Source of the DNA: Finegoldia magna ATCC 29328 | GTDB taxonomy: Bacteria > Bacillota > Clostridia > Tissierellales > Peptoniphilaceae | Assembly: GCF_000010185.1 (NCBI RefSeq) | Contig: NC_010376.1 | Span: forward strand, 372,001-436,000 | Length of the DNA: 64,000 nucleotides | Reading direction: 5' to 3' | In this document: positions 54,656 through 62,706 of the stretch, piece by piece | Layout of the letters: the number at the start of each line of letters is the position of its first letter | Numbering within the stretch: position 1 is the stretch's first letter | Notes under the pieces: generated by a model | Told to the model about the DNA's origin: nothing | The model's input: only the letters and a program-made list of their open reading frames with translations | The model's database searches: none | Made by a program: the position numbers and the translations under genes

Positions 54656-54733
54656 TAAAAAATCAATTATTGGTTTTGATTTTTTGTTTAACATATTTTA
54701 CAAACTAGGTATTAATTTACCTAGTTTTTTTGT
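54656..54733 (+). terminator. two tandem hairpins between ychF and pepP
   Basis: First, AAAATCAA pairs with TTTTGATTTT near 54658-54684. Second and stronger, AACTAGGTA (54703-54711) pairs with TACCTAGTT (54717-54725) followed by seven T. Confidence 0.8.
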
Positions 54734-54796
54734 TAGCGTGAAAATAAACATCGTTAAATTTTGTGATATAATTATTATAACTACGAGGAGGTAATT

Positions 54797-56566
54797 ATGA
54801 TTAAAGAAAGATTAGAAAAGCTAAGAAAAAAAATGAGCGAAAGAAATATCGATGCATATGTTGTATTGTCAAGCGATCCTCATACATCGGAATATTTAGC
54901 AGATTACTATAAAACTAGAAAATATATTACTGGATTTAGTGGCAGTGCAGGTACTGCTGTAATTTTGAAGAAAAAAGCAGCTTTGTTTACTGACGGAAGA
55001 TATTTTATCCAAGCTGCAAAGGAGCTTGAAGGTTCTACTGTAGATTTGATGAAGATGGGTGAACCTGGAGTTCCAACTTTGATTGAATATTTGAAAGAAA
55101 ATGTTGGTGAATGCGGAAAAATCGGAGTTGATGGTCTTACTTTGGATTACAATGATTATTATAGATGGTTAGAAAATCTTGGCGACAGGATGATAATCAC
55201 TGATGTTGATTTTATTGGTGATATCTGGGAAGATCGTCCTGAAAAACCAAACTCAAAAGCTTATGCATTTGATGTAAAATACTGTGGAAAAGATACGAAG
55301 ACCAAATTAAAAGAGTTGAGATATTTCATGGATTGCAATGAATGTGATTATAACTTTATCGGTTCTTTGGATGATATTTGCTACCTTTACAATATTAGAG
55401 GTAACGATGTTTTGTATAGTCCGGTTATCATAAGTTATGCATTAGTTGGAAAAGATTTTGCTAATTTGTACATTGAAGATGAAAAAATCGATGACGATTT
55501 GATTGAATTGTTGAAAGAACAAGGTGTTACTGTAAAATCTTACGAAAAAGTGTTCGAAGATTTGAGCGAACTTCCTGGTAAGAGCGTTTTGTTCTTGGAT
55601 CCTTCTAAGACAAATGTTAGAATTTACAATTCAATTAATTCTAATATCAGAATTTCAAAAGGAATTCAACCTACAACTTTGATGAAGGCTCACAAGAATG
55701 AAACAGAAATTAAAAATCAAAAGAATGCCTATATCAAAGACGGTGTTGCATTGGTTAAGTTTTTCAATTGGGTAGAAACAGGTACTCCAACTGGAAATGT
55801 TACTGAAATGAGTGCAGCGGATAAGTTGAGATATTTCAGAGAACAAGGAGATTTGTTCATGGATTTGAGTTTCGGTACAATATCAGCTTACGGAGAAAAC
55901 GCAGCACTTCCTCATTACTCACCATCAGTAGACCATCCAGTGACATTACAACCGAAGGGATTGTACTTGGTTGACAGTGGTGCGCAATATTTGGATGGAA
56001 CAACTGATATTACTCGTACGGTTGCTCTTGGTGAGTTGACAGATGATGAAAAACTTCACTATACTTTAACATTAAAATCACACATCAATTTGATGACTAC
56101 AATTTTCCCTAAAGGAACAAAATCATCAAGCTTGGATCCAATTGCTAGAAGACCAATTTGGCAAGAATTGTTGGACTTCAGACATGGAACAGGCCACGGT
56201 GTTGGATTCTACCTTGGAGTTCACGAAGGTCCACAAAGAATTGCATCTGTAAACAATGATATCGATATGGATGAAGGAATGGTTACAAGCGACGAACCAG
56301 GAATTTACATCGAAGGTTCACACGGAATCAGAATCGAAAATATTATGCATTGTATCAAAGTTGGAGAATCTGAATTCGGTGAGTTCTTGGGATTTGAATC
56401 ATTATCTATCTGTCCAATTGACACAAGACCAGTTATCAAAGAAAAATTACTTCCTTTCGAATTAGAATGGTTGAACAATTACAACAAAGAATGCTACGAC
56501 AAATTATCACCTTATTTGGAAGGATCTGACTTAGAATATCTTGAACAACAAACAAAAGCAATATAG
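54797..56566 (+). CDS. pepP: Xaa-Pro aminopeptidase, M24B family
   Basis: 589 residues, the three-domain cytosolic type. Two N-terminal creatinase-like domains (SSDPHTSEYLADYYKTRKYITGFSGSAGTA near 24-53) and a pita-bread catalytic domain with LVDSGAQYLDGTTDITRTVALG (metal Asp pair near 393 and 404), HGTGHGVGF near 466 and DEPGIYIEG near 499. Releases N-terminal residues before proline. GAGGAGG ribosome site. Confidence 0.95.
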   Translation: MIKERLEKLRKKMSERNIDAYVVLSSDPHTSEYLADYYKTRKYITGFSGSAGTAVILKKKAALFTDGRYFIQAAKELEGSTVDLMKMGEPGVPTLIEYLKENVGECGKIGVDGLTLDYNDYYRWLENLGDRMIITDVDFIGDIWEDRPEKPNSKAYAFDVKYCGKDTKTKLKELRYFMDCNECDYNFIGSLDDICYLYNIRGNDVLYSPVIISYALVGKDFANLYIEDEKIDDDLIELLKEQGVTVKSYEKVFEDLSELPGKSVLFLDPSKTNVRIYNSINSNIRISKGIQPTTLMKAHKNETEIKNQKNAYIKDGVALVKFFNWVETGTPTGNVTEMSAADKLRYFREQGDLFMDLSFGTISAYGENAALPHYSPSVDHPVTLQPKGLYLVDSGAQYLDGTTDITRTVALGELTDDEKLHYTLTLKSHINLMTTIFPKGTKSSSLDPIARRPIWQELLDFRHGTGHGVGFYLGVHEGPQRIASVNNDIDMDEGMVTSDEPGIYIEGSHGIRIENIMHCIKVGESEFGEFLGFESLSICPIDTRPVIKEKLLPFELEWLNNYNKECYDKLSPYLEGSDLEYLEQQTKAI

Positions 56567-56568
56567 AA

Positions 56569-58395
56569 ATGTTTGATATTAAAAAAGAACTGCAAAAAGT
56601 ACCTCACAAACCAGGCGTGTACATTATGCACGATAAAAACGATGAGATAATCTACGTTGGTAAGGCGATTGATTTGAGAAGACGTGTGGGTCAATATTTC
56701 GATTCATCAAAAAAACTCGCAAAGGTCGCTGCAATGGTAAGCCACGTCGAGTATTTCGAGTATATTATCGTAAATAATGAATGTGAAGCTTTAGTTCTGG
56801 AATCAAACTTAATCAAGAAAAATAGCCCAAAATACAACATCGTTTTAAGAGACGATAAGCAATATCCATACATTAAAATCACGAACGAAAAGTTTCCGAG
56901 AGTTTTGAAAACTAGACGTGTACTGAAGGATAAGGCAAAGTATTTTGGGCCTTTTCCTAATGCTTATGCAGTTAATGATATTATAGATTTGATTCACGAA
57001 ACCTATAAAATCAGGACGTGTAATTTGAATTTTGATAAGGGCCAAAAGCTTAAGAGACCTTGTTTGAATTATTATATCAATCGTTGTGATGGAATGTGCG
57101 TTTACGATGTGAACGAAGAAGATTACAACAAAGAATTATTAGAAGTGGAAAATTTCTTGAATGGTCGTGAAGATGAATTGACTAAGAAATTGACCGACAA
57201 AATGATGGCTGCATCTAAGAATTTGAACTTTGAATTGGCAGCGAAACTCAGAGATTCTATCACAAATATTCAAGTGATTTTGGAAAAACAAAACATCACC
57301 AACACCAAGGGGTTGGATTTGGATATGATATCCATGGCGAGAGAAGCGGAGACTGTATGCGTTCAAGTATTTTTCATGAGAAATGGTAAAATCATCGAAA
57401 GACAACATTTCATTATCGACAATAAATACGAAGAATCAAACGAACACATTGTAGGAGAATTTTTCAAACAATTCTACATTGATTTGACTTACGTTCCGAA
57501 ACAAATCCTAACTGATATTGAAATCGAAGACCGTGACCTTATCGAAGAAATGCTGACGGAGAAAAAAGGTTCCAAGGTCGAAATCAAAATTCCTAAACGT
57601 GGTAACAAGACTGACCTCTTGGAAATGGTCAGAGTAAACGCAAAAGAAGGACTGGACAAATACATTTCCAGACATTTGAAAAGAGAACGTAATCGTGAAA
57701 ATGCAATTCTTGATTTACAAGACATCACAGGGGTTAAACCAATTGATAGAATTGAATGCTACGATATTTCCAACACAAGTGGTGTAGATTCTGTGGGAAG
57801 TATGATTGTGTTCAAAAACGGGGCTAAATCTTCTAAAGATTATCGTAAATTCAAAATAAAAACTGTAGAAGGTGCAGATGATTACGCATCACACAGGGAA
57901 GTATTGACGAGAAGATTCAGAAGACTTTTGGATTCTGATAAAAAAGACAACAGCTTTGATGAAATGCCATCTATTATTTTGATGGATGGTGGAAAAGGTC
58001 AAGTTAACATAGCAAAGGAAGTGCTGAACGAATTTAACTTGGATATTCCGATTCTAGGACTCGTAAAAGATGATAAGCACAGAACGCGTGGAATAATTTA
58101 CGAAAACGAAGAAATCAGACTGAAAGTAAATACTCCTTTGTACAGATTGTTGTTCGCAATTCAAGAAGAAACACACAGGTTTGCAATCAATTATCACAGA
58201 AAACTTCACGAAAAAAACTTCAAAAAATCAGAGCTGGACAATATAGCTTTAATAGGAGAAAAAAGAAAAAAAGCTTTGATGAAACATTTTAAAACGCTTG
58301 ATAGAATAAAAAAAGCGAGTGTAGAAGAGCTTTGCGAAGTTGATGGAATGAATGAAAAAGCAGCAGAAAATATAGTGAATTATTTTAAGCAATAA
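56569..58395 (+). CDS. uvrC: excinuclease ABC subunit C
   Basis: 608 residues. GIY-YIG nuclease (PHKPGVYIMHDKN... IIYVGKAIDLRRRVGQYF, residues 12-45), a UVR motif near 200-235, the RNase H-like nuclease domain (ECYDISNTSGVDSVGSMIVF near 398; ILMDGGKGQVN near 472) and terminal helix-hairpin-helix motifs. Makes both incisions in nucleotide excision repair. Starts 2 nt after pepP. Confidence 0.97.
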   Translation: MFDIKKELQKVPHKPGVYIMHDKNDEIIYVGKAIDLRRRVGQYFDSSKKLAKVAAMVSHVEYFEYIIVNNECEALVLESNLIKKNSPKYNIVLRDDKQYPYIKITNEKFPRVLKTRRVLKDKAKYFGPFPNAYAVNDIIDLIHETYKIRTCNLNFDKGQKLKRPCLNYYINRCDGMCVYDVNEEDYNKELLEVENFLNGREDELTKKLTDKMMAASKNLNFELAAKLRDSITNIQVILEKQNITNTKGLDLDMISMAREAETVCVQVFFMRNGKIIERQHFIIDNKYEESNEHIVGEFFKQFYIDLTYVPKQILTDIEIEDRDLIEEMLTEKKGSKVEIKIPKRGNKTDLLEMVRVNAKEGLDKYISRHLKRERNRENAILDLQDITGVKPIDRIECYDISNTSGVDSVGSMIVFKNGAKSSKDYRKFKIKTVEGADDYASHREVLTRRFRRLLDSDKKDNSFDEMPSIILMDGGKGQVNIAKEVLNEFNLDIPILGLVKDDKHRTRGIIYENEEIRLKVNTPLYRLLFAIQEETHRFAINYHRKLHEKNFKKSELDNIALIGEKRKKALMKHFKTLDRIKKASVEELCEVDGMNEKAAENIVNYFKQ

Positions 58396-58467
58396 TTTGC
58401 TATATTTTTTATTGTAAAGAAATATTGATTGATGGTAAGATATAAGGTAGTGAACAATGGAGGTTTT

Positions 58468-58977
58468 ATGAACAGAAATAATTCTACTTTAGTAAAAATG
58501 ATAATGTTATCAATATTTGTTGCAATAGGTGTTGTAATATCTCCGATTTTAAGAGTTGTAGGGTTTTGCCCGACACAACATTTTGTAAATATAGTGTGTG
58601 CGGTATTTTTGGGACCGTGGTATGCATTGTTGTGCGCAACGTTGATTGGAATAATCAGAATGTCACTGATGGCAATACCACCGTTAGCGCTAACAGGAGC
58701 AGTGTTCGGGGCGTTTTTATCGGGTGTGCTATATAAGAGAACGAACAAATTGATTATGGCTTGTATAGGCGAAGTTATTGGAACGGGAATAATAGGATCA
58801 ATCGTAAGTGTCCCTGTCATGAAGTTTTTCTTCGGAAAAAGCAATTTGACGTTGTTTTTCTACACACCATCATTTGTGCTGGCGACTTTAATGGGAGCGA
58901 CTGTAGCATTCTTATTTTTAAAGGCTATGCAAAAAAATAAAATGCTAGATAAATTAAAGGAAAGTATCAATGGATAA
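58468..58977 (+). CDS. thiW: ThiW, ECF S component for thiazole uptake
   Basis: 169 residues, about five membrane helices; GVVISPILRVVGFCPTQHFVNIVCAVFLGPWY near 26-57 and RMSLMAIPPLALTGAVFGAFLSG near 70-92 are the ThiW pattern. It is thought to bind hydroxyethylthiazole for a shared ECF module. GGAGG at 58459-58463 fixes the start; an ATG in the leader at about 58431 is less suitable. No TPP riboswitch lies upstream. Overlaps thiM by 8 nt. Confidence 0.9.
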   Translation: MNRNNSTLVKMIMLSIFVAIGVVISPILRVVGFCPTQHFVNIVCAVFLGPWYALLCATLIGIIRMSLMAIPPLALTGAVFGAFLSGVLYKRTNKLIMACIGEVIGTGIIGSIVSVPVMKFFFGKSNLTLFFYTPSFVLATLMGATVAFLFLKAMQKNKMLDKLKESING

Positions 58978-59776
58978 TTTAATACAAAAAATGTCAGAGA
59001 TTTACTCTGATTTGCACAACAGTAATAATCTGATCCATTGCCTTACAAATGCAATATCTATCAATGATATGGCAAACGCTGTGCTAAGTATAGGCCAAAG
59101 CCCATTCATGGCAGATAATCCTAGGGAAGTGGAAGATGTTACGAGAAAATCTGATTCTCTGTTGGTAAATTTAGGAAACATAACGGATTATAGGATAGAA
59201 TCAATCAAAAAATCTGTGCGAATTGCAAATGAAAACAACATTCCGATTACTTTGGATTTGGTTGGAGTGAGTGCATCAAAATTAAGGTTGGATTTGACTT
59301 TAGACATTTTGAAAAATCATACAATAACTTGTATTAAAGGAAATTACAGCGAGATAAAATCACTGTTTATTAAAGATTTAAGTACAAAAGGTGTGGATTC
59401 CCAAAAACTGGAAGTAGACGATGTTATTAATTGTTGTAAAAATTTACACGAAAAATACGATTCGATAATTGTAGCAACAGGGCAGACCGATATTGTGTGT
59501 GCAAATGAGATTTATCTACTAAACAATGGAGATGATAGACTTTCGAAAATCACTGCTACAGGTTGTGTTGTGGGAAGTTTAATTGCTTGTACACTTAGCG
59601 TATCTCAATCGATAAAAGCATGTGTTCTAGCAATTAGCATGATGAATATTAGCTGTGAAATGGTGGATAAAAGTGTTGGACTTAGTTCGTTTAAATTAGG
59701 TTTGTACGATAATTTATCCAGAATAAAATGGGAACAAATAAAGGAGAATATAGATGCGAAAAAAGTTGAATCTTAG
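58970..59776 (+). CDS. thiM: hydroxyethylthiazole kinase
   Basis: 268 residues. Ribokinase-like ThiM: LIHCLTNAISINDMANAVLSIGQSPFMADNPREVED near 21-56 and the catalytic KITATGCVVGS near 192-202 (the usual motif is TGTGCMV; Cys retained). Phosphorylates the thiazole moiety for salvage. The 3' end overlaps thiE by 23 nt. Confidence 0.93.
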   Translation: MDNLIQKMSEIYSDLHNSNNLIHCLTNAISINDMANAVLSIGQSPFMADNPREVEDVTRKSDSLLVNLGNITDYRIESIKKSVRIANENNIPITLDLVGVSASKLRLDLTLDILKNHTITCIKGNYSEIKSLFIKDLSTKGVDSQKLEVDDVINCCKNLHEKYDSIIVATGQTDIVCANEIYLLNNGDDRLSKITATGCVVGSLIACTLSVSQSIKACVLAISMMNISCEMVDKSVGLSSFKLGLYDNLSRIKWEQIKENIDAKKVES

Positions 59777-60398
59777 CTTGTACTTGGTTACTGATAGGAC
59801 AAATGTAGCTTGTGAAGAAAAATTTCTCACAAAAATTGAAGAATCACTTAAAGGTGGAGTAACACTGGTACAACTAAGAGAGAAAAATATCTCCACAAGA
59901 GAATACATAGACTTGGCGAAAAAAGTGAAGATAATTTGTGATAAATTCGATGTGCCGCTTTTAATTGACGACAGAATTGACGTTTGCTTGGCAAGCGAGT
60001 GTGCAGGAGTTCATCTTGGAGATGAGGACATGGAAATAAAAGATGCGCGTAAGATTTTGGGGGATAATTACATTATTGGTGCAACTGCAAAAAGTGTTGA
60101 GAGAGCTGTCCAATGTGAAAAAGAAGGCGCAGATTATCTTGGAGTTGGAGCAATTTATCCGACAAAAACCCACGTTAAAACGAAAATAACATCGGTTGAT
60201 ACCCTAAGAGATATCAACAATAGCATAAACATAAAAACGGTCGCTATTGGCGGTTTAAATGAGGATAACATGGATGTATTAAAGAACAGTGGTGCAAGTG
60301 GAATAGCTGTCGTAAGAGCATTGATGAATGACGATAATCCACAAGAAAAAGCACACAGATTATTAGAGAAATCAAAACAAATTTTAGAATTGAGGTAA
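59754..60398 (+). CDS. thiE: thiamine-phosphate synthase
   Basis: 214 residues. LYLVTDR (9-15), VQLREKNISTREY near 39-51, VPLLIDDRIDVCLASECAGVHLGDEDM near 66-92, IGATAKS near 104 and GVGAIYPTKTH near 125. Couples thiazole phosphate with HMP diphosphate. AAGGAG at 59741-59746. With thiW and thiM this is a thiazole-salvage unit; thiD is not in the window. Confidence 0.95.
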   Translation: MRKKLNLSLYLVTDRTNVACEEKFLTKIEESLKGGVTLVQLREKNISTREYIDLAKKVKIICDKFDVPLLIDDRIDVCLASECAGVHLGDEDMEIKDARKILGDNYIIGATAKSVERAVQCEKEGADYLGVGAIYPTKTHVKTKITSVDTLRDINNSINIKTVAIGGLNEDNMDVLKNSGASGIAVVRALMNDDNPQEKAHRLLEKSKQILELR

Positions 60399-60400
60399 TT

Positions 60401-60811
60401 ATGAAAAAGAAATTTAAATTAGTATTGTTAGTTTTTGTGTTGATGTTAGTCATGGTATCTTGCAAAAAAGCAGATCCAATAACACTTCCAAATGCCAATG
60501 ATTCACAAGTAATCACAGTTACAAAAATCGAAGAAAACAAGGAAGGACCAACGGCTTCTATCACTTCGAAAAAAGATATCGTGGACACGATCAAATTGAT
60601 ACAAGAAAAAGCAAAACCAACTAGAAAACAATCAAACAACGACACACCAGCGAATACAAAAGATTTTAGAAAAATGGAAATTTTCTACGGAAAAGACGAA
60701 AAAATGACGTTATATTTGTACCAAAACAAAAAATTCTACATCGAAAAACCATACGAAGGAGTGTGGGAAATCGACAATGATACGTTTAACAAATTAATCG
60801 GTGCGATGTAG
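60401..60811 (+). CDS. DUF5301-like lipoprotein
   Basis: 136 residues with signal peptide and lipobox VMVSC (Cys at about 21), then a small domain (DPITLPNANDSQVITVTKI; DIVDTIKLIQEKAKPTRKQS; FRKMEIFYGKDEKMTLYLYQNKKFYIEKPYEGVW) that resembles DUF5301. It starts 3 nt after thiE, so it may be co-transcribed, but no functional tie to thiamine is evident. Confidence 0.8.
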   Translation: MKKKFKLVLLVFVLMLVMVSCKKADPITLPNANDSQVITVTKIEENKEGPTASITSKKDIVDTIKLIQEKAKPTRKQSNNDTPANTKDFRKMEIFYGKDEKMTLYLYQNKKFYIEKPYEGVWEIDNDTFNKLIGAM

Positions 60812-60840
60812 TTTTATATTACTAGTTATTACAAAAATTT

Positions 60841-60868
60841 AGAGTGCATTTCGATGCGCTCTTTTTTT
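60841..60868 (+). terminator. terminator of the thiW-thiM-thiE-lipoprotein unit
   Basis: AGAGTGCAT (60841-60849), TTCG tetraloop, ATGCGCTCT (60854-60862, one G.T), then T-run. Confidence 0.88.
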
Positions 60869-60881
60869 CTTTGAAAAAATA

Positions 60882-60910
60882 TTGCATTTGTGTCTAATCT
60901 GTATTATAAT
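60882..60910 (+). promoter_or_regulatory. promoter of the GntR-type regulator
   Basis: TTGCAT (60882-60887), 17-nt spacer, TATAAT (60905-60910). Confidence 0.7.
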
Positions 60911-60920
60911 AACTAATACA
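60900..60920. promoter_or_regulatory. candidate operator overlapping the -10
   Basis: TGTATTA (60900-60906), 7-nt spacer, TAATACA (60914-60920): perfect inverted repeat covering the -10 of the regulator's own promoter, as expected for autoregulation. Confidence 0.55.
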
Positions 60921-60931
60921 AGGAGGACAGA

Positions 60932-61282
60932 ATGATTAACATAAATACGACGAGTGATGTTCCAATTTACACTCAAATTCGAAACGAGATTATTAGAGAA
61001 ATTGCCAATGGCAACTTACAAAATGGCGACGAACTTCCTTCTGTTAGACAATTTGCAAATGATTTGGGAATAAATCCTATGACAATTAGCAAGGCTTACA
61101 ATATTTTGAAGGACGAAAAAATAATTGTAATAGATAGAAGAGTTGGGGCGAAGATTTGCGTGGACGAAGATTATTCACGAAATTCATTTGAAGATGAATT
61201 GAAACTACTGTTGATGGAAGCGAAAATTCGCGGCAAATCACAAAAGGATATTAAAAATATAGTGGAGGAAATTATAAAATGA
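60932..61282 (+). CDS. GntR-family regulator, YtrA type
   Basis: 116 residues: winged-helix domain (VPIYTQIRNEIIREIANGNLQNGDELPSVRQFANDLGINPMTISKAYNIL, residues 9-58, written in family-typical order) and a short C-terminal dimerisation helix, the small effector-free YtrA layout. Such repressors usually control the operon they head, here a membrane protein gene with 4-nt overlap. AGGAGG site; palindrome at the promoter. Confidence 0.9.
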   Translation: MININTTSDVPIYTQIRNEIIREIANGNLQNGDELPSVRQFANDLGINPMTISKAYNILKDEKIIVIDRRVGAKICVDEDYSRNSFEDELKLLLMEAKIRGKSQKDIKNIVEEIIK

Positions 61283-62613
61283 TTTGGCAATTTATTTTAT
61301 TTTTTAGTTTGGTGTTTATTTTGTTCATCATAAGAAGAGTGAACATATATACATTGAAAATAAACGATACTTTTATGTTGTATACAAATTTTCCAAAAGG
61401 TTATGAAGATGATGAATTCATCGTCGATTTGCTGGGTAAAACTAAGAAAAAATTGAATATTTTATTTGCGGTGAGCATTGTTTTATCTTTTCTTGTGTTG
61501 CTTGATTATGATTGGATAATGCTTGTGTATTACAATTTAATAGTTGTTTATCTTGTGAGTGCAAATATTATCGAATACAACGCAATGAAAGTAATACGAC
61601 AATACAAAAAGGACAATAATATATCGACTGAGAGTAGTATTTTGACGTATGATTTGAAGACTTCAAGAGATATTGAAAAAAAGAAAATCAAACTAAAAGC
61701 CTGGATAATTCCGCTGGTAGTTCAAATCGTATTGTTGGTAGCTTTTTTCAAAAACAAAGAGATGTTTTTCGGCTACATTTTGTTGCTAGTCACAATGAGT
61801 GTGAGTACAATATTAACGGGATGGTTTTTGGGAAGGAAAAACACCAAAGTTTATTCGACTAATTCTGATGAAAACTTAAAGTTGAATGAAGAAAGCATCA
61901 TAAAAGTGCAACAAACAATGTATGCGATATATATTATGTTTATCGTTTTAGGATTTGTTGTAGCTTATTACTCATCAAAAGATATTTACAGAATTTTCCC
62001 GATTCTTTCATACATTGTTTTGTACACGTTAGCGATAATATTGGCTCTTTTTAAATATCAAACCATAGCAAAAAACTTAACTGCGATTAATAGCGACTTG
62101 TACAATGGGGACTTCTTTGATCCGTGGGGATATTATAATCCGAAAGATGACAGGCTCATGGTTGAAGATGTAAGCGTAAGAAAAGGTAATATGACATTTA
62201 ATAGGGCAAAATTATCAGGTAAAATACTATATGCATTGACTGCAGTTTTATTGATTTCAGTTGAATTTTTGATGATAAGTATGAGTTTGCCGAAAACATA
62301 CACTGTAGATAACACACCAAGCACTCTTACGATTTCTGAATCTGTTTATACTACTGTAATCGACAAAAAATCAATCGAAAAAGTTGAGCTAATCGAAGAT
62401 ATCAACAAAACAGATGGCGTTAGATTAAATGGAACATCACTAAAACACAATTCTTATGGAAAGTTTTCAATAAAAGGAATTGGAAATTGTGATGTGTACA
62501 TTCATAACGACAATCCAAGGGCTATTTGGATTAAGACTAAGGATAATAAAAACCTTGTGTTTAATTTTCCAACTGTAAAAGAAACTGAAAACTTTTATAA
62601 AAACTTACGCTAA
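61279..62613 (+). CDS. membrane protein with DUF5808-like segment
   Basis: 444 residues, about eight to nine transmembrane helices in pairs, resembling the DUF1648/DUF5808 group co-encoded with YtrA-type GntR regulators. The segment FFDPWGYYNPKDDRLMVEDVS near 276-296 matches DUF5808, and a C-terminal extracytoplasmic PH-like region follows the last helix (VELIEDINKTDGVRLNG near 371). Coupled to the GntR gene. Function unknown; a stress- or antibiotic-responsive envelope role is only inferred from the regulator type. Confidence 0.75.
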   Translation: MIWQFILFFSLVFILFIIRRVNIYTLKINDTFMLYTNFPKGYEDDEFIVDLLGKTKKKLNILFAVSIVLSFLVLLDYDWIMLVYYNLIVVYLVSANIIEYNAMKVIRQYKKDNNISTESSILTYDLKTSRDIEKKKIKLKAWIIPLVVQIVLLVAFFKNKEMFFGYILLLVTMSVSTILTGWFLGRKNTKVYSTNSDENLKLNEESIIKVQQTMYAIYIMFIVLGFVVAYYSSKDIYRIFPILSYIVLYTLAIILALFKYQTIAKNLTAINSDLYNGDFFDPWGYYNPKDDRLMVEDVSVRKGNMTFNRAKLSGKILYALTAVLLISVEFLMISMSLPKTYTVDNTPSTLTISESVYTTVIDKKSIEKVELIEDINKTDGVRLNGTSLKHNSYGKFSIKGIGNCDVYIHNDNPRAIWIKTKDNKNLVFNFPTVKETENFYKNLR

Positions 62614-62670
62614 GATTTGTATTTGTGGTAAAAAAGTTTACTAAAAAATAAGCAGAATAGGCAATAAAAA

Positions 62671-62704
62671 AAAGCAATGATTCTCCGTGAATCATTGCTT
62701 TTGA
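62671..62704. terminator. bidirectional terminator
   Basis: AAAGCAATGATTC (62671-62683) pairs with GAATCATTGCTTT (62689-62701), loop TCCGT, with A-run before and T after; serves both converging genes. Confidence 0.9.
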
Positions 62705-62706
62705 AT

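Noticed and set aside
58396..58467. TPP riboswitch before thiW
   Set aside because: The gap is too short and lacks the conserved CTGAGA and ACCTGA cores.
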